Origin: Geomonas ferrireducens
GTDB taxonomy: Bacteria; Desulfobacterota; Desulfuromonadia; Geobacterales; Geobacteraceae
NCBI RefSeq assembly: GCF_004917065.1
Contig: NZ_SSYA01000001.1
Span: 619,001 to 683,000, forward strand
DNA: 64,000 nt
Direction of reading: 5' to 3'
Positions 60,210-64,000 of this stretch are shown piece by piece. The translations under genes and the position numbers were made by a program. The notes beneath the pieces are model-generated. The model had not been told where the DNA came from, made no database searches, and worked only from the letters and a program-made list of their open reading frames with translations. Numbering within the stretch: the stretch's first letter is position 1; the number at the start of each line of letters is the position of its first letter.

Positions 60210-63113
60210 ATGGCCCCCTACCTCAACCACTTACAGCCTACGGAACAACACCTGCGACGCGGCGCGGCCCTAAGCGGCATCGTCGCGGCCGTGATCGGAG
60301 CGATACATCTCGTCTTCTGGCTCTCCGGCCTCCTTACCTCAAGCGGTTTGCACCATTTCGTGATGAAGACGAACGCCTCGTTGTGCCTCCTTCTCTGCGG
60401 CCTTGCCGTTGCCGTAGTTGCGGAAGGGCCAAGGGGCGCCAGGAGTTTGGCGGCCGTCCTGGCGGCACCCGCAGCGGTGATCGCTGCGCTCACCCTGCTC
60501 GAGCACCTCCTCGACGTCGATTTCGGCATCGACCAACTCGTGGCGTATGAACAGCCGGGTGCACTGGGGGTCCTGCACCCGAACCGGATGGGTCCCCCCG
60601 GTGCCACCGCATTCACCCTCTGCGGCATCGGCATCTTTTTGCTGCTGCAAGGAAAAAGGGTGGCGACCCAGGTGGCCCAGTTGCTGGGGGGCGTCCTTTG
60701 CCTGCTGGGTCTGATGGGGTTTCTCGGGTACCTTTACCACGTCGAAGGGCTCTATGCGGCCCCGCGCGTGACCGGCATCGCCTGGCCTACGACCTTATCG
60801 CTCATTCTCCTCGGTATCGGGCTTCTCCTCGCAAGGCCGCGAGATGCGTTCATGGCGGTATTCACGTCACCCACGCCAGGCGGCTTCGTATCGCGAGCCC
60901 TGCTGCTGCCGGCGGTTACCCTCCCCATCCTGCTCGGGTGGCTCGTCCTCACCGGCGAGGCTTACGGCCTCTACAGCATCACCTTCAGCATAAGCCTCCT
61001 CATGCTCTCCTGGATCGTCATCTTCTCGGTGATCGTCTACCAAATAGGAAAACGCGCGGAGATCCATGTGCAGGCGGTGGAAGGCCAGAAGACCCGCGAA
61101 GCGCTGCGCCAAAGCGAGGAAAAGCTGCGGGACATCATCGACAACATGGCGGAGGGACTCATCGTCATCGACGTGGAGACCGCGGGGCTCTACTGGAACC
61201 GCCGGGCCCTGGAGATGTACGACTTCGAAGAAGAGTCGGACGAAATCAAGACCTTCGAGAGCGCGGTCCGAACCATTGAGCTGAGAACGATGGAAGGGGA
61301 ACTCCTGCCTCTGGAACAGTGGCCGGTTCGTCGGATTATGAGGGGCGAGGAGCTGCACGACGTCGAGCTTTTGGTAAGGCATCGGGAGCGGACATGGCAG
61401 AGGATCTACAGCTATCGGGGTACGGCGATCCGTAATACGCAAGGAAAACTGCACATGGGAGTCCTGACGATTCGGGACATTACCATCAAAAGGCAGGCCC
61501 AGGAGGCGCTCAGGGAAAGCGAGGAACTGCTGAGCACCGTGCTTGAGACGCTTCCCGTCGGGGTATGGGTGATTACCGCGAGCGGCGACATCCTGCATGC
61601 CAACAGGGCTGCTGAAGAGATATGGGGCGGCGCGCCAAAGGTCGGGATCGCCGGATACGAAAGGTACAAGGGGTGGCGGACCGATTCCGGAGAAGCGATT
61701 GCCGCAGAAGAGTGGGGAGGCGCGCGGGCCATCCTGAAAGGGGAGACCATCCTCAACGAAGAAGTGGAGATTGAAGCGTTTGACGGCAGCCGAAAGGTCA
61801 TCCTTCTTTCCGCGGTCCCCATCAGGAATGACAAAGGCGAGATCACCGGGGCCGTCGCGGTAAACCAGGAAATAACGGTGCGCAAGCGGATAGAGACCGC
61901 CCTTCGGGAGAGTGAGGAGAAGTTCCGTGCCGTCTTCGAGCAGGCGGCGGTCGGGATGGGACGGGTCTCCTTTGAAGATGCGCGCTGGATCGATGTCAAT
62001 GCGGCATTCTGCAACATGTTGGGCTACAGCCGCGAGGAGATGCTGACGATTCCCTGGCCCGACATCACTCACCCTGAGGACCTGGACCTTGACCTTGCGC
62101 CGTTCAGGAAGATGGCAGCGGGCGAGTTGGACAGCTACAGCGTGGAGAAGCGCTTCATCCACAAAACGGGGGACCAGGTATGGGCGCGGCTCACCCTGTC
62201 GTTGGTGCGCGATTTCGGCGGCAGGCCAAAATTCGAAGTGGCGATCATCGAGGACATCACACGCCGGAAAGAAGCGGAGGAGGCCCTGCGCAAGGCGAAG
62301 GACGAACTCGAGCTGCGGGTAAGAGAGCGGACGGCGGAGCTGGAGCAGGCGTACCTTGCGCTGCAGCGGGAAACCGACCAGCGCCTTGCCGCTGTGGAAG
62401 ACTTACGGGAAAAGGAGCAGCTCCTCGTTCGGCAGAGCCGGCTGGCGACCATGGGGGAGATGCTGGCCAACATCGCCCACCAGTGGCGGCAGCCGTTGAA
62501 TGTCCTCGGGCTCGTCGTCCAGCAGTTGCAGCTGACCTACGAATTGGGGCAGTTCAGCGGCGAGTTCCTGAAGGGGGAGGTCGACAGGGTGATGGCGCTC
62601 ATCCAGCACATGTCGAACACCATCAATGACTTCAAGGATTTTCTGAAAGAGGAAAAAGAGCCGCAGCCGTTTGATGTAAATTCCGCCGTGGACGCCACGG
62701 TGAAACTTCTGGAAGCGCCTCTTAAAGCGTTGAGCGTCGATCTGCGTATCGAGGAGGTGGACAAGCTCGTCGTGACCGGGCACCGAAACGAGTTCTCCCA
62801 CGTCATCATGAATCTGGTGAACAACGCTACGGAAGCGCTCAAGGAGCGGGGGGTGGCAACGCCGCGGATATCGATCCGCATTTTCAGGGATGGGGGGATT
62901 TCTGTGGTCACTGTCGCGGATAACGCCGGGGGCATTCCTGAGGAGATATTGCCGCGCATCTTCGAGCCGTACTTCACGACGAAAGGGCCGGAAAAGGGAA
63001 CCGGGATCGGGCTCTACATGTCCAGGAACATCATCGAGAAGGGCGCGGGCGGGCGGCTCAGCGTACGGAACACCGAAGACGGTGCGGAATTCAGGATCGA
63101 GTTTCCCTGCTAG
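60210..63113 (+). CDS. Polytopic-membrane PAS histidine kinase
   Basis: A 967-residue kinase. The first 290 residues form a seven- to eight-helix membrane domain of MASE-like appearance (GIVAAVIGAIHLVFWLSGLL, AFTLCGIGIFLLLQG, SLLMLSWIVIFSVIVYQIG) of uncertain family. Three PAS domains (about 300-430, 435-560, 565-690) and a coiled coil lead to a HisKA domain with H757 in NIAHQWRQPLNVLG. The HATPase has DNAGGIPEEILPRIFEPYF and GTGIGLYMSRNII. There is no receiver. GAGG lies 5 nt before ATG 60210. No cognate response regulator is adjacent. Confidence 0.92.
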   Translation: MAPYLNHLQPTEQHLRRGAALSGIVAAVIGAIHLVFWLSGLLTSSGLHHFVMKTNASLCLLLCGLAVAVVAEGPRGARSLAAVLAAPAAVIAALTLLEHLLDVDFGIDQLVAYEQPGALGVLHPNRMGPPGATAFTLCGIGIFLLLQGKRVATQVAQLLGGVLCLLGLMGFLGYLYHVEGLYAAPRVTGIAWPTTLSLILLGIGLLLARPRDAFMAVFTSPTPGGFVSRALLLPAVTLPILLGWLVLTGEAYGLYSITFSISLLMLSWIVIFSVIVYQIGKRAEIHVQAVEGQKTREALRQSEEKLRDIIDNMAEGLIVIDVETAGLYWNRRALEMYDFEEESDEIKTFESAVRTIELRTMEGELLPLEQWPVRRIMRGEELHDVELLVRHRERTWQRIYSYRGTAIRNTQGKLHMGVLTIRDITIKRQAQEALRESEELLSTVLETLPVGVWVITASGDILHANRAAEEIWGGAPKVGIAGYERYKGWRTDSGEAIAAEEWGGARAILKGETILNEEVEIEAFDGSRKVILLSAVPIRNDKGEITGAVAVNQEITVRKRIETALRESEEKFRAVFEQAAVGMGRVSFEDARWIDVNAAFCNMLGYSREEMLTIPWPDITHPEDLDLDLAPFRKMAAGELDSYSVEKRFIHKTGDQVWARLTLSLVRDFGGRPKFEVAIIEDITRRKEAEEALRKAKDELELRVRERTAELEQAYLALQRETDQRLAAVEDLREKEQLLVRQSRLATMGEMLANIAHQWRQPLNVLGLVVQQLQLTYELGQFSGEFLKGEVDRVMALIQHMSNTINDFKDFLKEEKEPQPFDVNSAVDATVKLLEAPLKALSVDLRIEEVDKLVVTGHRNEFSHVIMNLVNNATEALKERGVATPRISIRIFRDGGISVVTVADNAGGIPEEILPRIFEPYFTTKGPEKGTGIGLYMSRNIIEKGAGGRLSVRNTEDGAEFRIEFPC

Positions 63114-63143
63114 CGGTGACAGGTCCGGATGACGAGATTCAAA

Positions 63144-63476
63144 CTAAGGACGCTGTGACGCGGTTACCGGAGGCCTCTGCAGGACAACCTTCTCGCCGCG
63201 CGCTATCTCACGCTGAAAGCTCTCGGGAATGCGAGCCCAGTCCAAGACGTCGACCAGTATCGGTAGCCCGCTTTCGCGGAGCGCCTCCCGCAGGGAATAA
63301 AGGTCGGCTTGCGGCGTCCCGATCTCCAAAGGATTCCTGACCACCAGGTCGAGATCGCTCCCGTCGTGGGACGTCCCCTGGACCCGGCTGCCGTAGGCCC
63401 ATACTTCCGCATCGGGGACATGAACGGCAAGAAGCTCGCGTACGATCTCCAGCCATTCCGGGCGAATATCAAGCAT
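63144..63476 (-). CDS. MNT-type nucleotidyltransferase antitoxin (MntA-like)
   Basis: Minimal nucleotidyltransferase of 110 residues with the motif YGSRVQGTSHDGSDLDLVV (GS...DxD) that binds NTP and Mg2+. In type VII systems such proteins neutralise HEPN toxins by AMPylating them. ATG 63476 overlaps the HEPN gene's end by 8 nt, so both are translated from one message. The first residues MLDIRPEWLEIVRELL match the usual helix of the family. Alternatively it is the catalytic half of a non-toxic HI0073/HI0074-like enzyme. Confidence 0.88.
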   Translation of the reverse strand: MLDIRPEWLEIVRELLAVHVPDAEVWAYGSRVQGTSHDGSDLDLVVRNPLEIGTPQADLYSLREALRESGLPILVDVLDWARIPESFQREIARGEKVVLQRPPVTASQRP

Positions 63477-63906
63477 CGTGCCCGCCGTTTCCCAATCGCT
63501 CACGCAAGGTTGCCTCCAGAGCGCGGGCATCCGTGAGGAATCCCGGCAGCAGCTTAAGAGTATCTTCGGCGAAACCGACGCCGTAGTCATGGGCGGTGCT
63601 GTTTCTGTTGTCGCGATAGATGAACCAGCGTGCCACAGTGTCTGTATCGAGCAGGCCGTGCTTGGCTGCGTGCCGCAGCACATCTTTGTAGGTGAGGGCA
63701 TCGACTTCCCTTGGGCTGCCGGTGAACGCCTTCAGAGCCTTACGCAGGAGTTTTCCACCCGTCTCAAGAGTCAGTTCGAAACCTTTCACCACTGCGTTTC
63801 GAAAAATCTCGTAGTCGATGCTTTCAGGGTCGGATTTGCCGAGGAGGGTCAGGGATGTTTCGAGGGTCTTGATGCAGCGAGCAAAGTGATCGGTGTTGAG
63901 GTACAT
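63469..63906 (-). CDS. HEPN-domain toxin / nucleotidyltransferase substrate-binding protein (HepT/HI0074-like)
   Basis: All-helical HEPN protein of 145 residues. The C-terminal half contains YRDNRNSTAHDYG, which fits the RX4HXY motif of HEPN ribonucleases, including the Tyr that is AMPylated in HepT toxins. The N-terminal part (FRNAVVKGFELTLETGGKLL) resembles the HI0074 nucleotidyltransferase-substrate-binding family. CGGAGG precedes ATG 63906. It is followed by the overlapping MNT gene, giving a toxin-first pair. RNase toxicity is inferred from the motif. Confidence 0.88.
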   Translation of the reverse strand: MYLNTDHFARCIKTLETSLTLLGKSDPESIDYEIFRNAVVKGFELTLETGGKLLRKALKAFTGSPREVDALTYKDVLRHAAKHGLLDTDTVARWFIYRDNRNSTAHDYGVGFAEDTLKLLPGFLTDARALEATLRERLGNGGHDA

Positions 63907-63961
63907 GGCACCTCCGGATCGAAGCTGGGAGGATGAGCTCCCATAGAGTTTGTAAAAAAAG

Positions 63962-63985
63962 AGGTCAGCTATTCCTAGCTGACCT
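63962..63985 (-). terminator. Bidirectional intrinsic terminator at the right edge
   Basis: aggtcagct and agctgacct form a 9-bp perfect stem with a 6-nt loop. Minus-strand readers meet TTTTTTT after the stem and plus-strand readers meet TCTTTATTTTT, so it can end a leftward transcript entering from outside the window. Confidence 0.8.
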
Positions 63986-64000
63986 TCTTTATTTTTGGGT

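Overview
The window looks like chromosomal DNA of a high-GC Geobacteraceae-type deltaproteobacterium (Desulfuromonadota, Geobacter/Geomonas/Citrifermentans group). This is an inference from gene content: a small multiheme c-type cytochrome, very dense PAS/Cache histidine kinases, a GGDEF-EAL protein, a NapH/NosR-like iron-sulfur membrane protein and GC-rich intergenic hairpin repeats. No rRNA, tRNA, CRISPR array, transposase or phage gene was seen.

Layout. 1-13 kb is metabolic: a upp-uraA pyrimidine salvage pair (the permease runs off the left edge), a rhomboid protease with a zinc ribbon, a leucine/glutamate-type dehydrogenase, a 2-oxoacid dehydrogenase complex (E1 alpha, E1 beta, E2), a TVP38 membrane protein with a MerA/Lpd-like flavoprotein, and a PAS-GGDEF-EAL enzyme. 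13-15 kb holds small stress or envelope proteins: a Met-rich periplasmic protein behind an attenuator-like terminator, an lmo0937-type and a Thivi_2564-type membrane peptide, CsbD, and a Cys/His-rich 75-residue protein. 15.2-18.8 kb is a translationally coupled lipoprotein / histidine kinase / response regulator unit.

19-33 kb is one long minus-strand run: a YdbH/AsmA-like protein, a YdbL-like (DUF1318) lipoprotein, a 2759-residue exported TPR-CHAT protein (a caspase-type His-Cys pair at its C-terminus plus a second, degenerate CHAT-like region in its middle), an SH3 protein and an M48 metalloprotease, closed by a terminator. A triheme cytochrome lies just upstream. This is the best candidate for an undescribed system: an envelope unit combining lipid-transport-like proteins with two proteases of different classes. 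33.9-39.3 kb is a MacB/LolCDE-like ABC exporter with a LolA-like protein and an outer-membrane barrel. 39.4-42 kb is an unusual fusion of a cNMP-binding domain, a degenerate sigma54-type AAA+ domain and a membrane [4Fe-4S] module.

42.2-46.9 kb is a magnesium locus. A promoter, an M-box (Mg2+) riboswitch and its terminator precede mgtA, which is followed by a PTS-IIA-like protein whose phospho-accepting His is Asp, and a DUF4337 membrane protein. 46.9-63.1 kb holds one unknown membrane protein and six sensor or hybrid kinases, three of them in one operon, with no DNA-binding output gene nearby. The right end carries a HEPN/MNT toxin-antitoxin pair and a terminator.
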